A model generated the notes under the pieces. That model was not told the DNA's origin. It did not search any database and worked only from the letters and a program-made list of their open reading frames with translations. 64,000 nucleotides of DNA from positions 21,509 to 85,508 of the forward strand of contig JAQQAP010000009.1 in assembly GCA_028533045.1 (NCBI GenBank), given 5' to 3'. This document shows, piece after piece, positions 16,510 through 24,760 of this stretch. The position numbers were made by a program, and so were the translations under genes. The first letter of the stretch is position 1. Each line of letters opens with the position of its first letter. The DNA comes from Spirochaetales bacterium. GTDB lineage: Bacteria; Spirochaetota; Spirochaetia; DSM-2461.

Positions 16510-17535
16510 ATGATAGATTTCATAAATCAGCTTCCCAAAACGGAACTTCATTTGCATATTGAAGGAACACTTGAGCCGGAAACTATGTTCAGACTGGCAA
16601 AGCGTAATGGAATTGAACTCCCCTATACAACGGTAGAACAGATTAGAGAAGATTATAATTTCTCCGATCTCCAGTCTTTTCTTGATATATACTACAAGGG
16701 TGCCGCTGTGCTTATAGAAGAAGAGGATTTTTATGAACTCACTAAGGAGTACCTGGAAAAAGCACACCAGGATAATGTTAAACATGTAGAAATATTTTTT
16801 GATCCCCAGACACACACACAACGGGGCATTCCTTTCAAAAAAGTGGTAGAGGGAATTCATAGGGCCCTCGAGGAAGCCCGGGGAAACTACGGTTTAACAT
16901 CCCGTCTGATCATGTGTTTTTTAAAACATCTAAGTGAGGAAGAAGCCATAGAGACTCTTAAAGAAGCCCTCCCCTACAAAGAGTGGATTTTTGGAGTAGG
17001 ATGGGATTCCACAGAACTGGGTAATCCTCCCCAAAAGTTTAAAAAAGTGTGTGACATGGCCCTCTCCGAAGGATTCATTACGGTCAACCATGCAGGAGAA
17101 GAAGGGCCGGCTCAATACATATGGGATTCCATAAAAGAACTCCATATTCGCAGAGTTGACCATGGGGTAAGAAGTATAGACGATGAACTATTACTGGAGT
17201 ATTTAAGGCGCAGCCGAATCCCCCTTACCGTTTGTCCTCTCTCTAATATTAAGCTATGCGTTTTCTCCGATATGAAAGAGCATGTCATAAAAAAATTACT
17301 CAACAAAGGACTTTGCGTAACGGTCAATTCCGATGACCCGGCCTATTTCGGCGGATATATAAACAGGAATTTTATAGAGATCTGGAAGGCCCTGGACCTA
17401 TCAAAGGAGGAAATTGCCCAATTGGCAAAGAACTCTTTCGAAGCTTCCTTTCTATCCATAGAAAAGAAACAACAGTATTACAATGAGATAGACACTCAGC
17501 TTGAGGGAATCGAATCTGCCTCAATGTTGGGATAG
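16510..17535 (+). CDS. Adenine/adenosine deaminase
   Basis: A zinc-dependent deaminase that converts adenine to hypoxanthine or adenosine to inosine. It has 341 residues. Metal ligands and catalytic residues are visible: HLHIEGT near the start, VNHAGEEGP, RRVDHGVRS, and NSDDPAYFGGY. The LHIEGTLEPE opening, IFFDPQTHTQRG and SDDPAYFGGYI resemble the adenine deaminase branch more than classical Add, so adenine is the likelier substrate. The start at 16510 has GAGGAG 7 bases upstream. The ATG at 16495 would lie upstream of it. Its 3' end overlaps the convergent MATE gene by 40 bases. Confidence 0.92.
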   Translation: MIDFINQLPKTELHLHIEGTLEPETMFRLAKRNGIELPYTTVEQIREDYNFSDLQSFLDIYYKGAAVLIEEEDFYELTKEYLEKAHQDNVKHVEIFFDPQTHTQRGIPFKKVVEGIHRALEEARGNYGLTSRLIMCFLKHLSEEEAIETLKEALPYKEWIFGVGWDSTELGNPPQKFKKVCDMALSEGFITVNHAGEEGPAQYIWDSIKELHIRRVDHGVRSIDDELLLEYLRRSRIPLTVCPLSNIKLCVFSDMKEHVIKKLLNKGLCVTVNSDDPAYFGGYINRNFIEIWKALDLSKEEIAQLAKNSFEASFLSIEKKQQYYNEIDTQLEGIESASMLG

Positions 17536-18881
17536 ATATGCCGGGGGATGTAGATAAAAAAGCAAGCCAAAGCAAAGACGGCGGTAAAAACATTGGAAAA
17601 GAACATGGTATACCAGACTCCGTACTCAGCAAATGAGGGGAGCACGTAATAAAAGAGGGCAATGCCGGGAATCCTTAAAACCCAGAGACGAACCATGGTA
17701 ATGGACATGGTTAATGCCGTCTTCTGTAGTCCATTAAAAATACCGCTCATACACTGGAATAGACTCCAGGGAATCATGGCCCAACTCATGAGGCGGGTGT
17801 AGTTTCTTACATGCTCCATAATAACCAGGTTATCCTTGGATAAAAAGCGGTTCAGAGGAGGCATAATCAGCATCAGCCCAAAAGCTCCCACAATACCAAA
17901 GATGAAAGAATAGAGCATGTTTTTATTGGCGATTTCCTTAATACGAGCCAGATTCCTGTTGCCCAGATTTTGCGCGACAAGAGGAACGGTCCCTCTGCCG
18001 AATCCCATGGCCGGACCGTAAAAGAATGTGTTTATCCGATTTCCAATGGCATAGGCAGCCACCACTTCATAGCCGTATCGAGCCACAAAGATATTGCAGA
18101 GCATAAAGCCGAAACTGGAAGAACTCTGTGAGAAGGAGAGAGGCAGCCCCATCTTAAGCAAGTCCTTTATAATGGGAAGTTTCATTTTTGAAGCAAAAAT
18201 ACGGGCGGGTAAGCTGAATTGATGCTTTTCGCGGTAGTACATCCCGTAGACAATGAGGGTCTGAACAACTTGAGTAATCAAAGAGGCATAGGCCAACCCT
18301 TCGATACCCCTCTTAAAAACGAGAACAAAGAGAGCGTTTAGAGCCGTATTTCCCGTAAAGGTAATGGCTGTCATAATCGTCTGAATATTCATCTTTCCCT
18401 GGGACTGAAAGAGAGTCGCATAGATACTGCTTATCAGGGAAAAGGGTATCGTAAAAAAAACAATTTTCGAATAGGTGATCGACTCGGTAAGAAGCTCCCC
18501 TTCAATTCCCATAATTTCTATTATAGAAGTTGAAAATACCGCCCCCAGAACAGAAATCACCCCGGCCAAAATAAGAATGATGTACCGTAGTTGAATGGCA
18601 TACTCCGAAGCCTTTTCATAGTTTTCCTCACCAATAGCCTTGGCAATAACCCCTACTCCCCCGTTGGTTATGCCCATTCCCAAAGCGTTAAGAGTATTAA
18701 ACATGGGCGTAACGAAAGCCACCGACGCAATCTGAACACCGCCGAGAAAAGAGGCGAATGCCATATCGACAAAGAAATAAGAATTCCGAATCAATGTGGA
18801 GATCATCATGGGAGCGGTTAGTTTGAGAATCAGCGGAGTAATCGGCCCATTGAGCAGATCCAGGTCTTTTTTGTTTTTCAT
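17496..18881 (-). CDS. MATE-family multidrug exporter (second copy)
   Basis: About 461 residues, 12 predicted helices, two MatE domains. It is paralogous to the exporter at 9453: the openings LLNGPITPLILKLTAPMMI and LLTEPINKLLFRLSAPIML align, as do several internal blocks. The start at 18881 (MKNKKDLDLL) has AGGAAG upstream. The in-frame codon at 18905 has none. The end overlaps the deaminase gene on the other strand by 40 bases. Two related exporters within 10 kb suggest an old duplication. Substrate unknown. Confidence 0.93.
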   Translation of the reverse strand: MKNKKDLDLLNGPITPLILKLTAPMMISTLIRNSYFFVDMAFASFLGGVQIASVAFVTPMFNTLNALGMGITNGGVGVIAKAIGEENYEKASEYAIQLRYIILILAGVISVLGAVFSTSIIEIMGIEGELLTESITYSKIVFFTIPFSLISSIYATLFQSQGKMNIQTIMTAITFTGNTALNALFVLVFKRGIEGLAYASLITQVVQTLIVYGMYYREKHQFSLPARIFASKMKLPIIKDLLKMGLPLSFSQSSSSFGFMLCNIFVARYGYEVVAAYAIGNRINTFFYGPAMGFGRGTVPLVAQNLGNRNLARIKEIANKNMLYSFIFGIVGAFGLMLIMPPLNRFLSKDNLVIMEHVRNYTRLMSWAMIPWSLFQCMSGIFNGLQKTALTMSITMVRLWVLRIPGIALFYYVLPSFAEYGVWYTMFFSNVFTAVFALACFFIYIPRHIYPNIEADSIPSS

Positions 18882-18972
18882 GGTTCTTCCTACTTCTATA
18901 AGCATAGAGGTTAACAGAAATCACGGAACTGTCCCAGTTATTTAGGAAAATTATTCTTCCGAATAGAGAATT

Positions 18973-19138
18973 CCCGCCGATTCCCCTCATTTTCAAAACT
19001 TTTTTAACTTTTTTTGAGAATTCTTGTCGGAATTCGCGTTTTTGCTCGTAGGTATAGTATGTAGGCTGGCCAACCTTACGAAAAAAACAAACCGGGGCAC
19101 CGCCCCAAGGAGCAAAGAAAATGAAAGTTATTGATTAT
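18973..19138 (+). repeat. Repeated promoter-leader, copy 2 (intact)
   Basis: Second copy of the unit at 4957-5122, same orientation, exactly 14,016 bases apart, and differing only near its left end. It holds TATAGT at 19053-19058, the TGGCCA-centred palindrome, the GGGGC-ACC-GCCCC hairpin and the AAGGAG site of the 58-residue gene. Such identity over non-coding sequence means a recent duplication, gene conversion or strong functional constraint. Confidence 0.88.
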
Positions 19139-19297
19139 GAAAGCCAGGAGCTGCGCGATGATTTGGAGGCAGGGGCGCTCATAGGACTAAAGGGAGCCAA
19201 CTTTACCGAGGACAACCGGGAGACCCAGGTCTACCTGACTCGGGAAGGGGCCAGGGCGAATCAAGGTACCTACGATAATCTTTTGACAATCGCTTAG
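19121..19297 (+). CDS. 58-residue acidic protein behind a conserved structured leader
   Basis: A small ORF with a strong ribosome binding site (AAGGAGCAAAGAAA before ATG), a dedicated promoter and its own rho-independent terminator, so it is very probably a real gene. The product starts MKVIDYESQELRDDLEAG, continues with ALIGLKGANFTEDN and ends DNLLTIA. It is acidic, without a membrane span or cysteines. I do not recognise the family. The conserved leader hairpin sits directly against the Shine-Dalgarno and could control translation. A second copy of leader and start at 5105 has been lost to an IS element. Confidence 0.7.
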   Translation: MKVIDYESQELRDDLEAGALIGLKGANFTEDNRETQVYLTREGARANQGTYDNLLTIA

Positions 19298-19315
19298 AGT
19301 GACGAGTTCAGACTC

Positions 19316-19347
19316 ATCCCTTCGGGCTTGCCCGGAGGGATTTTTTA
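19316..19347 (+). terminator. Terminator of the 58-residue gene
   Basis: ATCCCTTCGGGC and GCCCGGAGGGAT form a 12-base stem with one G-T pair and a minimal loop, followed by six Ts, 18 bases after the stop. Confidence 0.9.
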
Positions 19348-19509
19348 GGCCCGATTTTTACGTTAAAAGAGTGGCTCTTTTAAGCTTGGGGAGCAGCTCT
19401 TTTGTCATGAGTAATGTGTCGACCCTACATTTACAAATAATTCACATGGGTTTAGACTAATCATCCGAATAATTACCCTGGAAGCAGATAAAGAAACTAA
19501 GGAGAGAGA

Positions 19510-19926
19510 ATGAATCTACTGGAGATACCCTTTGTCAAAAGAGTCGGCATTAAAAAATCAGATACAGGAAAGATGGAACTGGCCTACACGAAAGAGGTAT
19601 ATAACCATCTGGAGACTATTTGTGCCGGCGCCCAATATACATTGGCCGAAACATCAAGCGCGAGCTACCTAATTGAACTATTTCCCCAGCTTGAAGGTAA
19701 GGTGATACCCGTTCTCAGGGACACAAAATTAAAATTCAAAAAGCCTGCCGTGACTAAATTAACAGCCCATAATTCAGCATCAGATGAGGCAGTGGCTCGT
19801 TTTAAAGAGAGTTTTGACAAATCCGGACGCGGTCTCATTACCATTGATGTTAAGCTAAAGGATGAAGAGGATAGTCTGGCCAGTTCCGGTGCCTACACCT
19901 GGTATTTGCAAAAGATAGAAGATTAA
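19510..19926 (+). CDS. Hotdog-fold protein (DUF4442/PaaI-like)
   Basis: A protein of 138 residues with the pattern of hotdog thioesterase-like proteins: an AGAQYTLAETSSASYLIELFP helix, followed by VIPVLRDTKLKFKKPA, a typical outer strand, and a final beta-rich section. Members often hydrolyse or bind acyl-CoA. The start at 19510 follows GGAGAGAGA. It is a lone gene between the small 58-residue gene and a convergent esterase. Family assignment is from sequence pattern only; substrate unknown. Confidence 0.72.
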   Translation: MNLLEIPFVKRVGIKKSDTGKMELAYTKEVYNHLETICAGAQYTLAETSSASYLIELFPQLEGKVIPVLRDTKLKFKKPAVTKLTAHNSASDEAVARFKESFDKSGRGLITIDVKLKDEEDSLASSGAYTWYLQKIED

Positions 19927-19968
19927 AGAATGAGGCAGCCTGTTCTCTACCGGGACGGCGGGAGAGCT

Positions 19969-20865
19969 CTACGAATGGAAAGCGTCTATCAGAGAATTCT
20001 CCATAAAATCCAATACGGCCTTCTCCATGAAGGGCCACTTCTCTACGCAGTTAAAAAAACCATGGTTCCCCCCCTCTATTTCCAGGTAGATCGGTGAAAA
20101 CCCGGCTTTCCTCAGGGCATCCCTCATCAAATGAGCCTGATTCAAGGACACCGTCTCATCGGCCGTACCATGGACGATCATAAGGGGCATGGGCAGATCC
20201 TCCGCATAATGGACAGGGCTCATTTTCGCCAGGGAATTTTCTGTAAAAAGCTTGAAAAAGGAGGATGAAGAAAAGGCGTCTCCCCCCTTCATGGCCTCCA
20301 GGTCGGTGGGGCCGCACTCTTCCAGAATAAAGCGGATGGGGTATGAGAGTTCTACGGCGGTGGCAGCGGCCATAAGGGAGAGGTGGGCTCCGGCGGACAC
20401 TCCGTACATGCCAATGTTCCCCGTCCCATAACCGTAATCCTCCCCATGGTCACCAACCCACTCAAGGGCATCCACGCAATTATCCAGGGGAACCTGCAAA
20501 CCGCCGTAAAGGCTCGCCGTATAATCGATTGAGATCACCGTGAAGCCGGTGCTTCGTAAAGTACGCAGGAAACGATCGGTATAGCGAATGGCGCTCTTGT
20601 CCCCGTGAAGCCAGGATCCCCCGTGGATGTATACCAGAACCGGAGCTTCCTCCCGCTCCGCCAGAGGCAGGTAGATATCCAGTTTTTGGCGGCGAAAGCC
20701 GTTTCTTCCGTAGCTAATATCGTAATAGACATCACCTTCGGGCAGGGGCATCTCATCTATTTTCTTCTCGATGGTCCTCATCGCCTTGGGCTGGGGGATG
20801 AGAAAGGGCAAAATGAGGATGATGAGGATAGAAGGAAATAGAATACTAAAAGGTTTAAGTGACAT
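19969..20865 (-). CDS. Alpha/beta-hydrolase esterase, membrane-anchored or exported
   Basis: A carboxylesterase of the BD-FAE/hormone-sensitive lipase type, 298 residues. The N-terminus has a hydrophobic signal or anchor (FSILFPSILIILILPFLIP). The oxyanion motif is VYIHGGSWLHGDKS, the nucleophile elbow is GVSAGAHLS, the acid lies in IVHGTADETVS and the catalytic histidine in GGNHGFF. GGGGGAG precedes the ATG. A decayed fragment of a close relative lies at 24579-24647. Its natural substrate is unknown. Confidence 0.88.
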   Translation of the reverse strand: MSLKPFSILFPSILIILILPFLIPQPKAMRTIEKKIDEMPLPEGDVYYDISYGRNGFRRQKLDIYLPLAEREEAPVLVYIHGGSWLHGDKSAIRYTDRFLRTLRSTGFTVISIDYTASLYGGLQVPLDNCVDALEWVGDHGEDYGYGTGNIGMYGVSAGAHLSLMAAATAVELSYPIRFILEECGPTDLEAMKGGDAFSSSSFFKLFTENSLAKMSPVHYAEDLPMPLMIVHGTADETVSLNQAHLMRDALRKAGFSPIYLEIEGGNHGFFNCVEKWPFMEKAVLDFMENSLIDAFHS

Positions 20866-20924
20866 AATAATACTCCCCCAAAAAGGCCGATCCCTTAGAA
20901 CGACCCTTTTATTATAGATGATTG

Positions 20925-21704
20925 CTACTTATCGTGAATTGAATTGGGCATAGACTTTTTCCAGAAGGCCATAGTGTTGCTGTAAAATGTCGTCATAAGC
21001 CCGGCCGTCCCTCCCAGCTCGGAATGAATCTCTTTCAACAGGTCCTCCGAGCTGTATCCCTTTCTAAAGGTTGTGTTATACCCTGTTTTGATTAAATATC
21101 CGTCCTCCTGGGGACGGATTATCTCGTACTTATGCTCAACAGGCCAAATCCCCTGAACCGTCAAATAAGCACGGCCTCCCTCCAGAAGGGTATTCCCTAT
21201 CAGTCGGTAAACCTGTCTTCTCTCCGCCGGAGGGAGAATATTCAAGACATAGTGTGCCATGACAATGTCATACTGATTGTCGAGAACTGAAGTATCGGGG
21301 AAAAAGTTCGGATCATAATCGGCAACATCGCGGCATCCCGCCTTAATCAGCGCCTCCCGGGCAAAGCGGTCCATGCCTGTACCCAAATGCAAAACCGTTT
21401 TATCTGAAACCAGACCTTCCTGGCAAAGATAACGAACAGGTTGGGAGATCTGTCTGGTATGATTCAGAGCCGTAAGCCGGGAGGAGATAACATAGGGAGA
21501 TTTCCAGGGGCTCCTCTCTACGGGGGAATCTTCTGCCAGATCCTGTTCCAGGGAGCTCTCGATAACGGACAGGTCCACAGACCAGCGCTCAGTGTTTGAG
21601 TCGTAATGGTACTCCTGCATACGGGAGCCAAAAACCGTAAAGGAACCGTCTCTATGACGGTTAACAACCCAGCCGGCTTTAATCATTTTTTGAGAAAGTT
21701 TCAC
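20925..21704 (-). CDS. SAM-dependent methyltransferase-like protein
   Basis: About 259 residues from a GTG start at 21704, chosen because AAGGAGGGG stands five bases upstream; the frame is open further upstream but has no such site. The central part has a Rossmann methyltransferase pattern: VLHLGTGMDRFAREALIKAG as the SAM loop, VADYDPNF as the acidic strand end, and DIVMAHYVLNILPPAERR. The N-terminal 100 residues hold a strand-rich region. It could be a modification enzyme for a small molecule or nucleic acid. The target is not evident. It lies downstream of the hybrid kinase on the same strand, 105 bases away. Confidence 0.75.
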   Translation of the reverse strand: MKLSQKMIKAGWVVNRHRDGSFTVFGSRMQEYHYDSNTERWSVDLSVIESSLEQDLAEDSPVERSPWKSPYVISSRLTALNHTRQISQPVRYLCQEGLVSDKTVLHLGTGMDRFAREALIKAGCRDVADYDPNFFPDTSVLDNQYDIVMAHYVLNILPPAERRQVYRLIGNTLLEGGRAYLTVQGIWPVEHKYEIIRPQEDGYLIKTGYNTTFRKGYSSEDLLKEIHSELGGTAGLMTTFYSNTMAFWKKSMPNSIHDK

Positions 21705-21809
21705 AGCCCCTCCTTTGCAGCAGTTACGGAAAAGATGGATATATGACAAATAAGCATATACCCTTTTACCGTTCCCCTTCAACCGGGGCCGCCTCCGGGG
21801 GGGAGGAAC

Positions 21810-24530
21810 CTATGTCTTTTCCAGGGCTTCGGCAATCATTCGGCTTAGCTCGGCAATAACAAAGGGTTTCTTGATGTAGTGTTCCAGCCCCAGGGTCTTT
21901 AAGATTTTAAGATCATCCGGATTGGCATAACCGGAGCAGAGTACGGCCCTTACGGCGGGATCTTTCTCTTTTAGCATCTGATAACACTCTCTGCCATTCA
22001 TTTTAGGCATAATCATATCAAGCACTACAAGGTCAAAGGGACTGTCCGAATCGATTTGAGCGCAGTACCGGGAAAAGGCCTCCTTCCCGTCTACCGCCGT
22101 GGTTACCCTGTACCCCAGCTTTTCAAGCATCCTTTGGCCGGTCTTTCGCATCACTTCCTCATCGTCGACGAGAAGAATATTCCCTGTCCCGTGAATCTCT
22201 TCAAGTTGCTCCTTCTCTACAATATCCCCATAGGCGCGGGGCAAACGGATGGTAAAGGTCGTTCCCGAAGCTTCGCTGCTGTTAAGTTCAATCTCTCCCT
22301 GATGCTGTTTGACCGTACCGTAAACTGCGGAAAGCCCAAGCCCCGTCCCCTTGCCGGGCCCTTTGGTTGTAAAAAAAGGTTCAAATACTCTGCTCTGCAA
22401 ATCCTCGGGGATCCCGGAACCGTTATCGGAGACCCGAATCTGCAGATACTCCCCCGGTTCAAGAGAAAAGGTACTGCCCTGACAATAGGCTTTATCCAGC
22501 GTCAACTGCTTTACCTCAAAGCGGATAAATCCCCCTTGAGGCATCGCATGGGAAGAGTTAATCGCCAGATTCATAAATACCGACTGCAGCTGAGAAGCGT
22601 CTCCCCGAACAACAGATTCGGAATTATCCGGGAGCAGTACCGTCTGCACATCAATTTTTTTATCCACGGTATTCTTCAAAATAGAGGTTACATCCCTTAA
22701 AAGGAAATTTAAGTTAACCAGTTCCTTACCCACAGAACTATCCCTTGAAAAAATCAGCAACTTCTTTGCCAGATCAGCCGCCCGGTGGGTGGAAGTCTGG
22801 ATCATCCTGAGGCACTCCCTGACCTCTTCATCTTCCCCAATCATGGACTCAAGCAGTTCGGAAGCCCCGGAAATCCCTCCCAGCATATTATTGAAGTCAT
22901 GGGCAATACCTCCGGCCAGCTGTCCAATGGAATCCAGCTTCATCCTCTCATTCAACTGCTTTTCCAACCGCTTTCTTTCGGTAATATCCAGCGCCGTAGA
23001 AGTAATAAAAAGCAGTTTTCCCTCCTCATCAAAGACAGGCGCACCGGTGGAAAGGGTGATGAAAGGGGTACCGTCTTTTCGAATATGCTCTATCTCTACA
23101 CTGAGAGATTTTCTCTCCTCGATACTGGTTTTGACAATCCTTTCAACATTTCTCAACTCTTTTTCGCTATGAAGGCGGGAGATACTCTGTCCCTGAAGCT
23201 CTTTGACCGTATATCCATGCATGGAGGCCCAGACATCGTTTAGATATACAATCTTTAAGTCCTGAGATATGGTAACAAGGCCAAAAGCGGCATTTTCTGC
23301 AATCATCTTAAAAAGGCGGGCCTCTTCCTGCGCCTTAACCCGGTCCGTTATATCCCGGTCCGACCCCCTATAACCGACCAGACTCCCCTCTTTATCAAAC
23401 ACAGGATCCCCATTTGACTCGAGAAGAACCTTATGACCATCTCTATGGAGATTCAAATTCAGCATACCCCTGAGAGGCTTGGCTTCATTCAGTGCCGCAA
23501 GAAAAACAGGCTTTACCGCTACGGCTTCTTTTTTCTCCATTAAATCAAAGGCATTCATAGATAAAAGCTCTTCCGGTCTGTATCCCAGCAACGATTCCAC
23601 CCGAGGGCTTGAATAGGTGAAATTCCCCTGAGTGTCCATTTCCCAGAACCAGTCTGACGTCGACTCTACCAGTGTCCGGTATTGCTCTTCTTTAGTTCTC
23701 AGCTTCTCCTGGGTGATAGCGTTTTGACGTACATAATCCGATGCGAAAATCCCTCCGGACAAAGTGGCCACAAAAACCAGAAACCGGGCGAGGGAATCGT
23801 GGCCGTAAGGGTCCCGAATAATAGTATCCCAAAGGCTTTTTAACTCAGGGTTTAGGATAAAATAGCTTAACAGACCAGAAAGAAACCAGAAGGAAAAAGC
23901 GAAAATCAGCGAAGAGTACAGGACCTTTGACTGCGCCCCTCTATCCCCCTCTTCCGACTGCCCCATCAGCTTCTGCACATGGGGGATATTGATTAAAAAG
24001 GCCGAGCAGAGTACCACAACCAGACCATTTATGCTCCCTTTGACCAAAATATATCTTAAAAGGGGAAGAGATATGGGCCCGGAATAAGCCTTAGGAGCCC
24101 AGAAAGGAGGTTCCTGAGCCAGGAGTATGGGAGCGAGGGTGTACTTTGTAAAAAAAGAAAAGGCACGCCAGAGAGCTTCCCCCGCGAAGGGCAAAAACCA
24201 TTTAAACAGGGATTTTGAGAACTTGATTTTGGCAAGAAAACCATGCCAGACAAACCACCCGCAGGTAAGAAGAGAGGTCAAAACATTCAGCCAGCCGTTT
24301 TCTGGCCACAAGAACCAGTTTGTCAATCCGCCTAACCCCAAAAGGGAGGCAATCAAACCGTACTTCCAGCCCCATGCCATGGCTACAACCATCGGAAAGA
24401 TGAGTCCCCAGAGAACACCCACATCGTAGGTGCCCACCTGAATATGAATGGGAGAAAAATTCACGATAAAACCGGTCAGGCCCAGAACAACAGACCAAAT
24501 GGATTTGTACCTATGCTTAAGCAGCTGCAT
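21810..24530 (-). CDS. Hybrid sensor histidine kinase with PAS domains and receiver
   Basis: A large membrane sensor of about 906 residues. Domains in order: a multi-span N-terminal membrane region resembling MASE-type sensors (about 8 helices to residue 270), two PAS domains (about 285-405 and 410-530), a HisKA phosphoacceptor (LAGGIAHDFNNMLGG), a HATPase with SGIP and GKGTGLGLSAVYG boxes, and a C-terminal receiver (NILLVDDEEV, VVLDMIMPKMNG, KKPF). The start is taken as the ATG at 24530. The TTG at 24554 lies upstream of a TATATT -10-like box. Signal and output are unknown. Confidence 0.92.
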   Translation of the reverse strand: MQLLKHRYKSIWSVVLGLTGFIVNFSPIHIQVGTYDVGVLWGLIFPMVVAMAWGWKYGLIASLLGLGGLTNWFLWPENGWLNVLTSLLTCGWFVWHGFLAKIKFSKSLFKWFLPFAGEALWRAFSFFTKYTLAPILLAQEPPFWAPKAYSGPISLPLLRYILVKGSINGLVVVLCSAFLINIPHVQKLMGQSEEGDRGAQSKVLYSSLIFAFSFWFLSGLLSYFILNPELKSLWDTIIRDPYGHDSLARFLVFVATLSGGIFASDYVRQNAITQEKLRTKEEQYRTLVESTSDWFWEMDTQGNFTYSSPRVESLLGYRPEELLSMNAFDLMEKKEAVAVKPVFLAALNEAKPLRGMLNLNLHRDGHKVLLESNGDPVFDKEGSLVGYRGSDRDITDRVKAQEEARLFKMIAENAAFGLVTISQDLKIVYLNDVWASMHGYTVKELQGQSISRLHSEKELRNVERIVKTSIEERKSLSVEIEHIRKDGTPFITLSTGAPVFDEEGKLLFITSTALDITERKRLEKQLNERMKLDSIGQLAGGIAHDFNNMLGGISGASELLESMIGEDEEVRECLRMIQTSTHRAADLAKKLLIFSRDSSVGKELVNLNFLLRDVTSILKNTVDKKIDVQTVLLPDNSESVVRGDASQLQSVFMNLAINSSHAMPQGGFIRFEVKQLTLDKAYCQGSTFSLEPGEYLQIRVSDNGSGIPEDLQSRVFEPFFTTKGPGKGTGLGLSAVYGTVKQHQGEIELNSSEASGTTFTIRLPRAYGDIVEKEQLEEIHGTGNILLVDDEEVMRKTGQRMLEKLGYRVTTAVDGKEAFSRYCAQIDSDSPFDLVVLDMIMPKMNGRECYQMLKEKDPAVRAVLCSGYANPDDLKILKTLGLEHYIKKPFVIAELSRMIAEALEKT

Positions 24531-24578
24531 GCTTAAAAGTTTAATATACGGCAATGGGTTTTACAAATAATAAGAACA

Positions 24579-24647
24579 GGGGAAGGGCCACTTTTCTACG
24601 CAATTGGATAGGCCGTGGTTCCCCCCTCTCTTTCCTGGTGGAGGTCC
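24579..24647 (-). pseudogene. Remnant of a second esterase gene
   Basis: About 69 bases translate on the minus strand to a piece containing GGNHGLSNCVEKWPF. This matches GGNHGFFNCVEKWPF at the catalytic-histidine end of the esterase at 19969. DNA similarity to that gene stops on both sides, and no start, stop or other esterase motif is present. It is best read as the decayed stub of a paralogous esterase. Confidence 0.7.
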
Positions 24648-24760
24648 AATTTATAGGGGCGATGTGACCCTGTTGATATCGGCTTCCCCAATTTGAATTA
24701 TACATGGACTTGGCTTATGCTTGAATGGTGAAAGGCTACAATAATTCCTTGGGAATCATA

